Positions 44,312 to 53,484 are shown, numbered from the stretch's first letter. The stretch: DNA of 64,000 bases from Gemmatimonadales bacterium (GCA_007695225.1 REED01000110.1:1-64000), one strand, 5' to 3'. The notes: generated by a model from the letters alone, not told the origin. Numbers and translations: made by a program.

Positions 44312-45124
44312 ATGCACCACTACCCCCTCCGACCCGTACCTCTTCCCGCTGCCACGGAAGCGGCCTACGACTCCTGGCTGGATTCACTGGACCAGGAGTT
44401 GAGCCGCCCCGACTGCGACCGGTACGAGCTGTGTCGAAGGGTGCTCACCGAAATCTACTATCCGGACATGGTCGGCCGGGAGCCGTCGGAACTCCCCCCG
44501 GGGGTCCGGATGGCTCTTCTGCAGATGGACCCCAGGAATGTCACCCTGGAGCCCGAGTACTACCATGAGATCGACACGGAGCGTTACGCCCGGGTCAAAC
44601 CGCTCATCTGGCTCTGGGAGATGTTCGACAAGAGCCCGCTCGGGGAAAACGTACACCTGGGAATCCGGTTCCGGCGCATCCTCGCCCGGCGGATCTTCCG
44701 GAAGTGCGGCCGGAACTTCAAGGCATTCCACTTCGTGAAGCTCTCCTTCGGGTACAATCTGGAGGTGGGGGACAACGTGGTGGTCCATCGCCATGTCCTT
44801 CTCGATGACCGGGGCGGGATCGTCATCGAGGATGGCGCCTCCATATCAGACTTCGCCAACGTATACTCCCACAGCCATGACATCGTGGATCCAAAGGAGG
44901 TGACCACCCCCACCACCGTCCTTGGAAAGGGTGTCCGGATCACCTACCACGCCACCATCCTGGCAGGGGTCCACGTGGCGGAGGACTCCATGGTGGGCGC
45001 CATGGCGATGGCCACCCGGGATACGAAACCCCATCACGTCCATGTGGGGATCCCGGCAATACCGGTGAAGGAGAAGCCGAAGCAGGAACGTCGCCCCGGT
45101 CCCCCGGACCCCCTGGCGGACTGA
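44312..45124 (+). CDS. Hexapeptide-repeat acyltransferase (maltose/galactoside O-acetyltransferase-like)
   Basis: A 270-residue protein whose C-terminal half (about 140-250) is a left-handed beta-helix: VGDNVVVHRHVLLDDRGGIVIEDGASISDF, VYSHSHDI, LGKGVRITYHATILAGVHVAEDSMVGAMAM. The His of the SHSHD segment is the expected catalytic residue. The helical N-terminal 130 residues are not the usual maltose acetyltransferase cap. The acceptor, perhaps a sugar or lipid, is unknown. ATG at 44312; monocistronic. Confidence 0.82.
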   Translation: MHHYPLRPVPLPAATEAAYDSWLDSLDQELSRPDCDRYELCRRVLTEIYYPDMVGREPSELPPGVRMALLQMDPRNVTLEPEYYHEIDTERYARVKPLIWLWEMFDKSPLGENVHLGIRFRRILARRIFRKCGRNFKAFHFVKLSFGYNLEVGDNVVVHRHVLLDDRGGIVIEDGASISDFANVYSHSHDIVDPKEVTTPTTVLGKGVRITYHATILAGVHVAEDSMVGAMAMATRDTKPHHVHVGIPAIPVKEKPKQERRPGPPDPLAD

Positions 45125-45135
45125 GGCGAACTGGG

Positions 45136-45149
45136 GAGGGGTCCATACC
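45136..45149. terminator. Weak hairpin between convergent acyltransferase and apt
   Basis: GGGGT and ACCCC flank CCAT just after the acyltransferase stop, giving a 5-bp stem in the gap between converging genes. No T-run follows. Confidence 0.25.
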
Positions 45150-45240
45150 CCCCACCACCATCATCTTCGCCTCTCCTCGGGGCTCCCCGGAATCCTATCC
45201 ACCGCGAGGGAACTCACTTCGCCCAGGGGGGGCTCCGGCG

Positions 45241-45798
45241 TCAGGGGTAGAGAACCAGCGACGTGACGGGGATGGCGCCCAGGCGGCAGCGGCCGTTCAT
45301 TCCCGCCAACTCCACCACGAACGCCCCCCCCACCACTTCGCCTCCCATCTCCCTCAGCAGTCCGGCCGCCGCCTGGGCCGTGCCTCCGGTGGCCAGCAGA
45401 TCGTCCACCAGTAGGATCCGCTCCCCGGGCCGAACCGCCCCCGCCTGGGCCTCCAGGGCGTCGACTCCGTATTCCAGTTCGTACTCGGCGGGAGAGGTGG
45501 CCAGCGGGAGGCGCCCCTGCTTGCGGACGGGAAGGAAGCCCCTCCCCAGGGCCAGCGCGAGGGGCGCCCCGAAGAGAAATCCACGGGCTTCGATCCCCGC
45601 CACCCGGTCGACCTCCATCCCCTGAGAGGCGCGGGCCAGGTGAGCCACGACCTCCTGGAAGAGTTCGGGGCGGGCGAGGACCGGTGTGAGGTCCCGGAAG
45701 AGGACCCCGGGACGGGGAAAGTCGGGGACATCCCTGATCTCAGCCCGGACCCGGGCCTCAAGGGGCGCTCCGGGCGACGCCCTGTGAGGCGTACTCAC
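45241..45798 (-). CDS. apt: Adenine phosphoribosyltransferase
   Basis: Purine salvage: adenine + PRPP to AMP. A 185-residue protein with [21 protein letters not shown] at the N-terminus, [18 protein letters not shown] and the PRPP loop [20 protein letters not shown] at 45798 overlaps the acs stop (GTGA), so it is translationally coupled to acetyl-CoA synthetase. Acs releases AMP, so a shared link to adenylate balance is possible but speculative. Confidence 0.96.
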   Translation of the reverse strand: MSTPHRASPGAPLEARVRAEIRDVPDFPRPGVLFRDLTPVLARPELFQEVVAHLARASQGMEVDRVAGIEARGFLFGAPLALALGRGFLPVRKQGRLPLATSPAEYELEYGVDALEAQAGAVRPGERILLVDDLLATGGTAQAAAGLLREMGGEVVGGAFVVELAGMNGRCRLGAIPVTSLVLYP

Positions 45799-47759
45799 GC
45801 CCCTTCCTCGTAGCGTTCCTTCAGGCGCCGCACCACATCAGGGTCGGCCAGGGTGGTGGTATCCCCCAGGGCCTTCCCCTCCGCGATATCCCGGAGAAGC
45901 CGTCTCATGATCTTCCCGGAGCGGGTCTTGGGAAGGTCCGCCGAGAAGATGATGTCCTCGGGGCGGGCGATGGATCCGATCTTCTCGGCCACGTGTCCCT
46001 TAAGCGTATACGCCAGTTCGTCCGACGGCTGCCGGCCCTCCTTCAACGTCACGAAGGCGGCGATGGCCTGCCCCTTCACGTCATGGGACTTCCCCACCAC
46101 CGCCGCCTCCGCCACCGCGGGGTGGTCCACCAGGGCGCTTTCCACCTCCATCGTTCCGATCCGGTGGCCCGCCACGTTCAGGACGTCGTCCACCCGCCCC
46201 AGGACCCAGAAATAGCCGTCCTCCTCCCGCTTCGCGCCGTCCCCGGGGAAGTAGATCCCGTCCCACTTGGACCAGTACGTCTCCCGGAAGCGGGTGTCGT
46301 CGCCCCAGATGGTTCGGAGCATGGAAGGCCAGGGGCGGGTGATGGCCAGGTAGCCGGCAGGCACCTCCTCCCCGGTCTCGCTGAGGATGGTGGCGGAGAT
46401 CCCGGGGAAGGCCCGGGTGGCGCTTCCGGGACGAGTCTCCGTGACTCCTGGAAGGGGGGTAATCATGATGGCCCCCGTCTCGGTCTGCCACCAGGTGTCC
46501 ACGATGGGACACCGCTCCCCCCCGATGACCCTGTGGTACCAGATCCAGGCCTCGGGGTTGATGGGCTCCCCCACGGTCCCCAGCAGGCGCAATCGGGACA
46601 GGTCCGACTTCCCCACCCACTCCTCTCCCCACTTCATGAAGGCCCGGATGGCGGTGGGAGCCGTGTAGAAGATGGTGACCCCGTACTTCTCGCAGATCTC
46701 CCAGAACCGCCCCCGGTCGGGGAAGTCCGGTGCCCCTTCATACATGACCACCGCCGCTCCGTTGGCCAGGGGGCCGTAGACGATGTAGGAGTGCCCGGTG
46801 ATCCACCCCACGTCAGCGGTGCACCAGTAGACGTCGTCGTCCCGGAGATCGAAGACCAGCCGGGTGGTGGCGTAGACCTGGGTGAGATAGCCCCCGGTGG
46901 AGTGGACCACGCCCTTGGGCTTCCCCGTGGTCCCCGAGGTGTAGAGGATGAAGAGGGTCTCTTCCGATTCCATGGGCTCCGCCGGACAGTCCGCCGATGC
47001 CTCCGCCACGAGGTCGTGGTACCAGAGGTCCCGCCCCGGCTTCAGGGTGGTCTGGGTGGTGCGGGCGATGTTCCATCCCCGGGCCACCACCACCACGTGC
47101 TCGATGGAGGAACAACGCTCCAGCGCCTGGTCGGCATTCCGCTTCAGGGGAACCACGTTTCCCCGCCGGTAGCCCCCGTCGGCGGTGATGAGGACCTTGG
47201 CCTCGGCGTCGTTGATCCGGTCCGCCAGGGACTCCGGGGAGAATCCGCCGAAGACCACCGAGTGGATGGCCCCGATCCGGGCACAGGCGAGCATGGCGAT
47301 GGCGGCCTCGGGAACCATGGGCAGGTAGATGGCCACCCGATCCCCCTTCCCCACCCCCAGCCCCTTCAGCGCGTTGGCAAACTTCGAGGTCTCCCGGTGG
47401 AGATCCCAGTAGGTATAGGTCCGGGTGTCCCCCGGCTCCCCTTCCCAGATGAGGGCCGCCTGGTTCCGCCTCGGGCCATCCAGGTGCCGGTCCAGGCAGT
47501 TGTAGGCCACGTTCAGTTCCCCACCCGAGAACCAACGGGCCCGGGGCGCCTCCCATTCCAGCACCTCGGTCCATGGCGTGAACCAGTGGAGCTCGCCGGC
47601 CCATCGAGCCCAGAAGGCCTCCGGGTCCGCCTCGGCCTCCCGATAGATCGCCTCGTCCGAAACCCGGGCCCCGTCCCGGAAGGCGGTGGGGGGTGGAAAT
47701 CTCCGGTCCTCCCGGAGGAGATCATCGAGGGCGGCTTCAGGGGAAGGAGGAAGCGTCAT
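45795..47759 (-). CDS. acs: Acetyl-CoA synthetase
   Basis: Acetate + ATP + CoA to acetyl-CoA + AMP + PPi. At 654 residues it is the standard length; [18 protein letters not shown] is the AMP-binding P-loop, [15 protein letters not shown] and the hinge [20 protein letters not shown] are intact, and [11 protein letters not shown] holds the catalytic Lys616, which is typically controlled by acetylation. ATG at 47759; the upstream open frame lacks similarity. apt overlaps the 3' end. Confidence 0.97.
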   Translation of the reverse strand: MTLPPSPEAALDDLLREDRRFPPPTAFRDGARVSDEAIYREAEADPEAFWARWAGELHWFTPWTEVLEWEAPRARWFSGGELNVAYNCLDRHLDGPRRNQAALIWEGEPGDTRTYTYWDLHRETSKFANALKGLGVGKGDRVAIYLPMVPEAAIAMLACARIGAIHSVVFGGFSPESLADRINDAEAKVLITADGGYRRGNVVPLKRNADQALERCSSIEHVVVVARGWNIARTTQTTLKPGRDLWYHDLVAEASADCPAEPMESEETLFILYTSGTTGKPKGVVHSTGGYLTQVYATTRLVFDLRDDDVYWCTADVGWITGHSYIVYGPLANGAAVVMYEGAPDFPDRGRFWEICEKYGVTIFYTAPTAIRAFMKWGEEWVGKSDLSRLRLLGTVGEPINPEAWIWYHRVIGGERCPIVDTWWQTETGAIMITPLPGVTETRPGSATRAFPGISATILSETGEEVPAGYLAITRPWPSMLRTIWGDDTRFRETYWSKWDGIYFPGDGAKREEDGYFWVLGRVDDVLNVAGHRIGTMEVESALVDHPAVAEAAVVGKSHDVKGQAIAAFVTLKEGRQPSDELAYTLKGHVAEKIGSIARPEDIIFSADLPKTRSGKIMRRLLRDIAEGKALGDTTTLADPDVVRRLKERYEEGA

Positions 47760-47867
47760 GGCAGCGTTCCGGTGAAGTCGAGGGAGGAGAGATGACCCAG
47801 CGTCGAACCCGACGGGGTGAGAGTAGGCCGGAGTCCCGTCCCCCGGCAAGGCGACCCGACGCCAGGA

Positions 47868-48434
47868 TCAGTCCATGACGGGAGGGAGCAGCTCCGCCAC
47901 CTCGGGACGTTCCAGAAGACGCTCGAAGGCGGACACCGCGCCGGACACCAGGGCGGAGACCGCAGAGGCCCCTGCATCCATGGCTGCCCGGGGCAAAAGG
48001 AGCCGGATCCGAACCTGCACCTCCCCGTCGCCTGGTGGAGTGTCCGGGTCGTCCAGGACCACCCTGGCGGAGATGGGCGTCCTATAGCCTGGAGGAAGGG
48101 TCTCGGATGTAGCGGTCGCCAGGCGCTGGAGCACCGACTGGAGGGCACCCACCTCGTGGAGCCGGGGGCCGTCCACCACCAGGGACAGGTTGCCCTTCAG
48201 CCCTCGGGAGGTCTCGTCCAGGAAAGATTCGACCGATACCGAGTCGGGCAGGTCCGAACGGTGGAAGAACAGGTACGCGCTACGAGTGGATTCCCCTGCC
48301 CACCGCCCCTCGAATTCGCGGCTCGTGGTCTTCTGGAGCCCGGAGAGTTCCCACCCTGAACTGGCCAGACCGTCCTGCACGGCTTCCAGCAGCGGCTCCA
48401 GGGTCAAGATGGAATCCGAGGTAGGAGAGTTCAT
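47868..48434 (-). CDS. Hypothetical protein
   Basis: A 188-residue soluble protein with no signal peptide or membrane segment. It looks like one mixed alpha/beta domain (AYLFFHRSDLPDSVSVESFLDETS; EVQVRIRLLLPRAAMDAG). I do not recognise the family. It is 108 bp upstream of acs on the same strand and divergent from the Fur/PerR-type regulator, so the regulator's palindrome could influence it. Confidence 0.65.
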   Translation of the reverse strand: MNSPTSDSILTLEPLLEAVQDGLASSGWELSGLQKTTSREFEGRWAGESTRSAYLFFHRSDLPDSVSVESFLDETSRGLKGNLSLVVDGPRLHEVGALQSVLQRLATATSETLPPGYRTPISARVVLDDPDTPPGDGEVQVRIRLLLPRAAMDAGASAVSALVSGAVSAFERLLERPEVAELLPPVMD

Positions 48435-48466
48435 CTTCCTCGCCTACCTCCAGACACCCGCTCACA

Positions 48467-48496
48467 TTGACACATCTTGCGCTCCTTGCCTAAATT
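48467..48496 (+). promoter_or_regulatory. Sigma-70-like promoter of the Fur/PerR-type gene
   Basis: Consensus TTGACA, an 18-bp spacer and TAAATT (5 of 6 at -10) 49 bp before the ATG. One of the best promoter matches in the window. Confidence 0.65.
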
Positions 48497-48499
48497 TCT

Positions 48500-48512
48500 G
48501 CTGATATTCAGC
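48500..48512. promoter_or_regulatory. Operator-like palindrome at the Fur/PerR-type promoter
   Basis: GCTGA-TAT-TCAGC, perfect 5-bp arms around 3 bp, at the predicted transcription start. Its position suits autoregulation by the encoded repressor. Confidence 0.45.
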
Positions 48513-48544
48513 GACTTTCTCCCCTCGCAGTGCATGGGAGTCCC

Positions 48545-49012
48545 ATGGGGCAAAAGCTACAGTCCACCGATGACGTTCTCCGGGAGGCCCTGGAGGCCAA
48601 CGGGCAGCGCTTCACCGAGCAGCGGGCTGCGGTCTTCCGGTTCCTCATGTCGACGGATAAGCACCCGACGGCCGACGAGGTGTTCCTGGCGGTCCGCCAG
48701 GACGTCTCTGTCATCTCACTGGCCACGGTCTATAAAAGCCTGGAGACCCTGGTGGGGTGCGGCTTGGCTGTGAAGCTCACCTATGGCGACGGATCCGCCC
48801 GATACGACGGTCGGACCGACCCCCATCACCACGCCCGGTGCCTGGCCTGTTCCCGGATCTTCGACGTTGCGGGCACACTTCCGTCCGACGAGATCCATGA
48901 ACTCCACGATCGTGCCCAGGACTTCCACGTCACGGGTTACCGCCTGGAGCTCACTGGCTACTGCAGTCACTGCGCCGACTCCATGACCGGCAAAGAGCGG
49001 ATCCGGGCCTGA
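48545..49012 (+). CDS. Fur family transcriptional repressor, PerR-like
   Basis: A 155-residue metal-dependent repressor. The winged helix spans residues 20-80 (RFTEQRAAVFRFLMS, HPTADEVFLAV, LATVYKSLETL); HHHARCLACSRIFDV holds the regulatory ligands His94-96 and the structural zinc pair Cys99/Cys102, with Cys140/Cys143 completing the zinc site. Absence of a long His-rich tail favours PerR-like over Fur. ATG at 48545 has GGGAG; GTG at 48530 is an alternative. A consensus promoter and palindrome precede it. An oxidase follows after 11 bp. Confidence 0.9.
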   Translation: MGQKLQSTDDVLREALEANGQRFTEQRAAVFRFLMSTDKHPTADEVFLAVRQDVSVISLATVYKSLETLVGCGLAVKLTYGDGSARYDGRTDPHHHARCLACSRIFDVAGTLPSDEIHELHDRAQDFHVTGYRLELTGYCSHCADSMTGKERIRA

Positions 49013-49023
49013 TCCCGGGTCCC

Positions 49024-50643
49024 ATGCCCCTGCTCTCCCCCCACCTTCCAGGTGGTTCGCAACGCCCTCCCCCTCCGGGCTTCCAGGGCGACTGGCTGAA
49101 AGGATCCGCCGCCGCCGAGGCCGCGTCCCGGATCTCAGGTCCCTTCCGCACCCGCCCCTTCGCCTACGCTTCCCCGCGGGATCTCGAGGACCTGTCTCGA
49201 CTCGTGGCCTATAGCCGCGAGGAAGGGATCTCCCTGGTACCTCGGGGTGCAGGAACCGGCATGCCCGGAGGCAATCTGGGTCCGGGCATCGTGGTGGATC
49301 TCGCCTCCTCCTTTTCCTCGATCCACCCTCTCCAGGGTCACACTCTTCGAGTGGGCGCCGGTGCGGTGGCGGGGACCGTGGATCAGGAGGCCCGAAATGT
49401 CGGCCTCCACCTCCCCCCCCTTCCCTCCTCGGCCCGTTGGTGTTCCATCGGAGGAATGGCGGCGAACAACGCAGCGGGAGCGCGCAGCTTCGGCCATGGA
49501 CCCATGGCCTCCTGGGTGGTTGGGCTGGAAGGCCTGGACGCGGAGGGGCGTCCCTTCCGGCTGGGGTCAGCCATGGGCCCCGGAGACGACACCCTCCAGG
49601 ACCTCCCCCGGGGCAGTGGTCCCTTCACGAGCCTGGAGGAAGCCCTGGCACCCTCCCTGCCCTGGGAACTGGCCCCCGATCCAGGCCGGCGACTCCCCGA
49701 CTGGCCACGGGTGCGGAAGAACGCATCGGGATACGCCCTGGACCGCTACGGGGCATCGAGGGACCCCGTCCAACTCCTGGTGGGAAGTGAGGGCACCCTG
49801 GCCCTCCTCACTGGGGTCACCCTGCGCCTGACCCCGGTCCCGATCCAGCGGGGTCTCCACATTCTTCCCATGGACACCCCTGAGACCGTCTCCGCAGCGG
49901 CCCTTGAGGCCCGTGAACTGGGCGCCGTGGCGTGCGAGTTCCTGGGACGACGTTTTCTGGAGATCGCCGGACTGGAGCAGCACCCCGAGCTGGGGGATCT
50001 GGCCCGGGGGGCATGGGCCCTTCTCTTCCTGGAGTTCGAAGGAGACAGAGACGATGTGGAGGCCGGTCTGGCTGCCGCCCGTTCGCTGGGACGGAGTCTC
50101 TCCGGAGAGGGAATGGGGACCCTGGACCCGGAACAGGCGCAGGCACTCTGGTCCGTTCGCCATGCGGCCAGCCCCGTGATCGCCGCCAGGGCCTCCGAGG
50201 GTCTTCTCTCCACCCAGTTCATCGAAGACTCGGTGGTTCCCCCCGAAGAGCTGGGCCGCTACCTCCGGGGGTTGGAGGAAATCTTGGCCAGGAATCGCTT
50301 CGACGCAGTGATCTTCGGCCATGCCGGAGACGGCAACGTCCATGTGAACCCCCTGGTGGACGTGGGCTCCGCCGATTGGCTGCCCCGCGTAAGAGGAACA
50401 CTGGAAGCCGTGGTGGAGTTGGTGGCGGAGCTGGGGGGCACGCTTTCCGGCGAACATGGGGATGGAAGGCTGAGGGCCCCCTTCCTGGAGAGGATCTGGG
50501 GGGACGCCGCCCTGGCGGCGTTCCGCAGGGTCAAGGAGCACTTCGATCCCGACGGACGCCTGAATCCCGGCGTCATCCTTCCGGTGGAGGGGCAGGATCC
50601 CCTGGAGGACCTCCACCCCCGTCCTCGCTCCTGGCCGGTCTGA
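49024..50643 (+). CDS. FAD-linked oxidase (GlcD / D-lactate dehydrogenase type)
   Basis: A 539-residue flavoprotein. The FAD-binding loop is VPRGAGTGMPGGNLGPGIVVDL, with GGMAANNAAGARSFGHG and VGSEGTLALLTGVTLRL; the C-terminal half has FGHAGDGNVHVNP and SGEHGDGRLRAPFLE, the substrate-site motifs of glycolate oxidase subunit D and D-lactate dehydrogenases. No Fe-S subunit (GlcF) is adjacent. It is 11 bp from the Fur/PerR-type gene, so it may be under the same control. Electron acceptor is probably the quinone pool, by family. Confidence 0.88.
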   Translation: MPLLSPHLPGGSQRPPPPGFQGDWLKGSAAAEAASRISGPFRTRPFAYASPRDLEDLSRLVAYSREEGISLVPRGAGTGMPGGNLGPGIVVDLASSFSSIHPLQGHTLRVGAGAVAGTVDQEARNVGLHLPPLPSSARWCSIGGMAANNAAGARSFGHGPMASWVVGLEGLDAEGRPFRLGSAMGPGDDTLQDLPRGSGPFTSLEEALAPSLPWELAPDPGRRLPDWPRVRKNASGYALDRYGASRDPVQLLVGSEGTLALLTGVTLRLTPVPIQRGLHILPMDTPETVSAAALEARELGAVACEFLGRRFLEIAGLEQHPELGDLARGAWALLFLEFEGDRDDVEAGLAAARSLGRSLSGEGMGTLDPEQAQALWSVRHAASPVIAARASEGLLSTQFIEDSVVPPEELGRYLRGLEEILARNRFDAVIFGHAGDGNVHVNPLVDVGSADWLPRVRGTLEAVVELVAELGGTLSGEHGDGRLRAPFLERIWGDAALAAFRRVKEHFDPDGRLNPGVILPVEGQDPLEDLHPRPRSWPV

Positions 50644-50782
50644 AAGGGTCCCGGATGGCCTGACGCCGGGATGCCCCTGGACCTTCCAGGGGTGGCGCAA
50701 ACGCAACGGGTGTCCGAAATTGCAGCCAGCAGGGGCCCTCCAGGGCCCTGCGGCGCGTTGAACCCCGGATCTGGGAGTGAAT

Positions 50783-52522
50783 GTGAAAACCGGCTTCTCC
50801 AGCTGGATTCCCCTACCACTCCTGGCGTGTGGGCTCCTCCTTCCGGGCTGGCCAGGGACTCCCGAAGCGACGACCGATGAGGTCATCTCGCTTCTTGCCC
50901 CACCCCAGGGCGTGGAATCCCCCTCCCTCGAGACCTCCCCCTCCTCGACACCCTCCCTTCCCGCTGCAGCCATCCCGGGACCGTCCCAGGTGCGGGATGC
51001 GGCGGCGCTCGGGGGTGACCTGCTCCGGATGGTGCAGGGTCCAGGGTGGCGTACCGCGGAGTGGGGAGTCCTGGCGGTGTCCCTGGAACGGGGGGACACA
51101 CTCTTCGCCCTGAATGCCCACACGCCTCTGGCGCCGGCCTCCAACCTGAAACTCTTCACCTCGGCGGCAGCCCTTGAGGAACTGGGGCCCGGATTCCGCT
51201 TCCCCACCTTCCTCCTCGCCGACGGCGAGATCCGCGACGGGGTGCTCCATGGGGATCTGATCCTCTACGGGACGGGAGATCCCACGCTGGGCAGGGGTCA
51301 GCGTGCCGAGGCTCCGGAGGGGGCCTTTGCCACCTTCCTGGAATCCCTCCGTGCGTGGGGAATCCATGAGGTCCGAGGGGCCGTTGTGGGGGACGGAACC
51401 TTCTTCCAGGGAGATCCCCGCCGGCCTTCCTGGAACCCCCGGGACCTGAATGACTGGTTCGCCGCCCCCTCCTCCGCCCTCTCCTTCAACGAAAACATGG
51501 TGACCCTCCAGGTGTCGCCTGGGCCGACCACGGGGTCCCCGGCCCGGATCCGGATGCAACCGCAGGGAGCCTCCGTTCCCATTCGGAACATGGGTCTCAC
51601 GGTAGACCGGGCGCCTGCTCCTGGCCTCCTCCTGGTCCGGAACGATCCGGACGAGGTCATCGAGATCCGGGGGGAGATCCGCCGGAACGGACAGGATGTC
51701 TGGCGGAGCCTCACGGTGTCGGACCCTCCGGCCTACGCCGCCGGGTTCCTCCGCCAGGTTCTGGTCCATGGAGGCATTGCCGTGACGGGACCCGCCCGAT
51801 CAGCGGCGCTTGAGCCCGCCTCGGCCCAACGCGTCACCGGACGCCTCCTCGCCGCCCCGGCCTTCGGGGAGAAGGGGGCACCCCGTACCGTGGCGGTGCA
51901 TCATTCCCCTCCCGTCTCCGAGATCGTGGAGGTGGTGAACAAGCGGAGCCACAACCTCTATGCGGACCTCCTCCTCTTCACCCTCGGGCACCTTCGGGAA
52001 GGGGACCCCACCTTCGAAGGCGGCGCCCGGGCCCTTACGGCCTACCTTGTGGATGAGGTCGGGATCCGGGAAGACCATCTCCACATCGAGGACGGCTCAG
52101 GGCTGTCCCGCCTGAACCGCTCCAGTCCCGCAGCGCTGGTCCGGCTCCTGGAACACATGGACCGGAGGCCTGTGGCCGAAGCGTTCTGGGCCTCCCTCCC
52201 CGAGGCGGGGAATCGAAGGGAGCTACGCCGCATGGACCGGACCCCGGCAGCCCAGAACCTTCGGGCCAAGACAGGGACGATCCACCGGACGTCCGCCCTT
52301 TCCGGGATCGTGCGCACCGTGGACGGTGAGGCCATCCTCTTCAGCGTGATGGCCAACAACGTCCCCTCCCCCTGGGCCGCGAAGCAGGTGGAGGACCGGA
52401 TCGGGGTGAGGCTGGCGAGCTTTGCACGATCCTGGGATGCCCTTCCCGACGACATCCTCCCCGAGGATCCCGTCGACCCGCGACGAACGGGCTCCGGGGA
52501 TCGGACGGGGCTGCACCGCTAA
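50783..52522 (+). CDS. dacB: D-alanyl-D-alanine carboxypeptidase/endopeptidase (PBP4, S13)
   Basis: A 579-residue periplasmic enzyme that trims peptidoglycan stem peptides. Signal peptide about residues 1-25; the catalytic SxxK is Ser120-Lys123 (PASNLKLFTS), SxN is in NKRSHNLYADLL, and KTG in LRAKTGTIHRT, all intact. The insertion between SxxK and SxN is that of class C PBP4. GTG at 50783 has GGGAG; GTG at 50777 is equally possible. It follows the oxidase after 139 bp. Confidence 0.93.
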   Translation: MKTGFSSWIPLPLLACGLLLPGWPGTPEATTDEVISLLAPPQGVESPSLETSPSSTPSLPAAAIPGPSQVRDAAALGGDLLRMVQGPGWRTAEWGVLAVSLERGDTLFALNAHTPLAPASNLKLFTSAAALEELGPGFRFPTFLLADGEIRDGVLHGDLILYGTGDPTLGRGQRAEAPEGAFATFLESLRAWGIHEVRGAVVGDGTFFQGDPRRPSWNPRDLNDWFAAPSSALSFNENMVTLQVSPGPTTGSPARIRMQPQGASVPIRNMGLTVDRAPAPGLLLVRNDPDEVIEIRGEIRRNGQDVWRSLTVSDPPAYAAGFLRQVLVHGGIAVTGPARSAALEPASAQRVTGRLLAAPAFGEKGAPRTVAVHHSPPVSEIVEVVNKRSHNLYADLLLFTLGHLREGDPTFEGGARALTAYLVDEVGIREDHLHIEDGSGLSRLNRSSPAALVRLLEHMDRRPVAEAFWASLPEAGNRRELRRMDRTPAAQNLRAKTGTIHRTSALSGIVRTVDGEAILFSVMANNVPSPWAAKQVEDRIGVRLASFARSWDALPDDILPEDPVDPRRTGSGDRTGLHR

Positions 52523-52538
52523 GTAGTCCGTTGGCGGA

Positions 52539-52817
52539 TCACTCCGAAGCGGGAACCCGGCCCCGGGCCGATCTCAGGCGTCGTCGGAGTTCCACTTCCG
52601 ACATGGTTTCCAGCGTCCGTCGGGCCGTCTTCTCCGAGTTCCATCGGATCTCCGGAAGGGAGAGTGCTCCTCCCTCACTGAACCCGTCTCCCGTATCGCC
52701 GGCTGCCTCTTCTTCCCTCCGCACCACGAAGAAGTACCGCCCCTGGTAGTCCCGCCCGGGGCGGAATCCCACCGAGGCAACCCAACGCTGTCCATCCTCG
52801 TCCTGGAACGTCCTCAC
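52539..52817 (-). CDS. Small hypothetical protein, paralogue of the next one
   Basis: A 92-residue protein opening MRTFQDEDGQRWVASVGFRPG and continuing with a YFFVVRREE strand. The DxDGQxWxxxVG plan is shared with the 73-residue neighbour at 52973. GTG at 52817 has an excellent GAGGAGG ribosome site, and repeated GGCAGG motifs lie in its leader. I do not recognise the family; it looks like a small beta domain with a helical tail (EVELRRRLRSARGRV). Confidence 0.7.
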   Translation of the reverse strand: MRTFQDEDGQRWVASVGFRPGRDYQGRYFFVVRREEEAAGDTGDGFSEGGALSLPEIRWNSEKTARRTLETMSEVELRRRLRSARGRVPASE

Positions 52818-52842
52818 CTTGCCTCCTCTGGATTCTTCAGAA

Positions 52843-52895
52843 ATCGGCAGGCGACAACCTCACCTGCCGGACACATCCTGCCGATACATCCTGCC
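52843..52895 (-). promoter_or_regulatory. Three GGCAGG direct repeats with an inverted partner
   Basis: On the minus strand GGCAGGATGT occurs twice, 13 bp apart, then GGCAGGTG, followed by one CCTGCCGAT that can pair with any of them. The array starts 26 bp before the ribosome-site region of the 92-residue gene. It could be an operator array or a switchable leader hairpin. Confidence 0.45.
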
Positions 52896-52972
52896 TGACA
52901 CGCTCGGGAACACCCCTCCATTCCCGCCTTCCCACTCTGGCTTCATTCCCGGGGGCCCCAAGGGATCCCCGC

Positions 52973-53194
52973 TCACGGAGTCCGGGGGTCGGACTTCTCC
53001 AGGAGGACCAACAAATCCTCCCGGGACATGTCCTGGAGGCTCCCACTGGCCTCCGACGCCTCTCCCACCGGGAGGGGCGCCTCCCGGACTTCTCCATCAC
53101 CCCGGGGAATGAAGAGGGCCATGAAGGACCCCCAGGACCCCCGGCCCACCGTGACATCCCAGTCCTGTCCGTCGGCATCCGTGATTCGCTGCAT
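52973..53194 (-). CDS. Small hypothetical protein, paralogue of the preceding one
   Basis: A 73-residue protein (MQRITDADGQDWDVTVGRG, FMALFIPRGDG, then SREDLLVLLEKSDP). It shares the DADGQDW...VG opening, the following hydrophobic strand and the short helical tail with the 92-residue neighbour. ATG at 53194 has AGGAG 5 bp upstream; a longer frame to 53233 lacks such a site. Both may come from a local duplication. Function unknown. Confidence 0.68.
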   Translation of the reverse strand: MQRITDADGQDWDVTVGRGSWGSFMALFIPRGDGEVREAPLPVGEASEASGSLQDMSREDLLVLLEKSDPRTP

Positions 53195-53299
53195 CCCCCT
53201 CTCCTCGTGCATCTCTGAAGGCGCACTGGCCACCCTGTTGGGAAGCCATTGAAAGGTAGAAGGGGATGCCCCCCCATCAAATGCCCCACAGCCACGGCC

Positions 53300-53315
53300 C
53301 GGGAGCAGGCTCCCG
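53300..53315. repeat. Hairpin just before the second 26-bp repeat
   Basis: CGGGAG, loop CAGG, CTCCCG: a perfect 6-bp stem ending 1 bp before the 26-bp repeat copy at 53317. Confidence 0.45.
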
Positions 53316-53316
53316 C

Positions 53317-53342
53317 TAGAAGGCCGTTGAAGAAGTAGAGGG
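53317..53342 (+). repeat. 26-bp interspersed repeat, copy identical to 32421-32446
   Basis: All 26 bases equal the copy at 32421. This copy is intergenic, between the small hypothetical protein and the EamA transporter. A hairpin (GGCGC, 11 nt, GCGCC, 53341-53361) follows immediately, as an inverted repeat also follows the first copy. Confidence 0.8.
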
Positions 53343-53484
53343 CGCCACCGTTGGGAGCGCCGGGGGGGGGGCGCGGTTGATCCGTCGTCGCTTCTGGCTC
53401 CCTGCGCTGGACATCCCGGATCTCCGGAGTATCTTTTCGGCTTGCCCCGCAGGATCTACTCTCTCTCGGTTCCCGGCGCCCCCC

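Noticed and set aside
45993-47795. 600-codon plus-strand frame opposite acs
   Set aside because: Shadow of acetyl-CoA synthetase, which is complete on the other strand.
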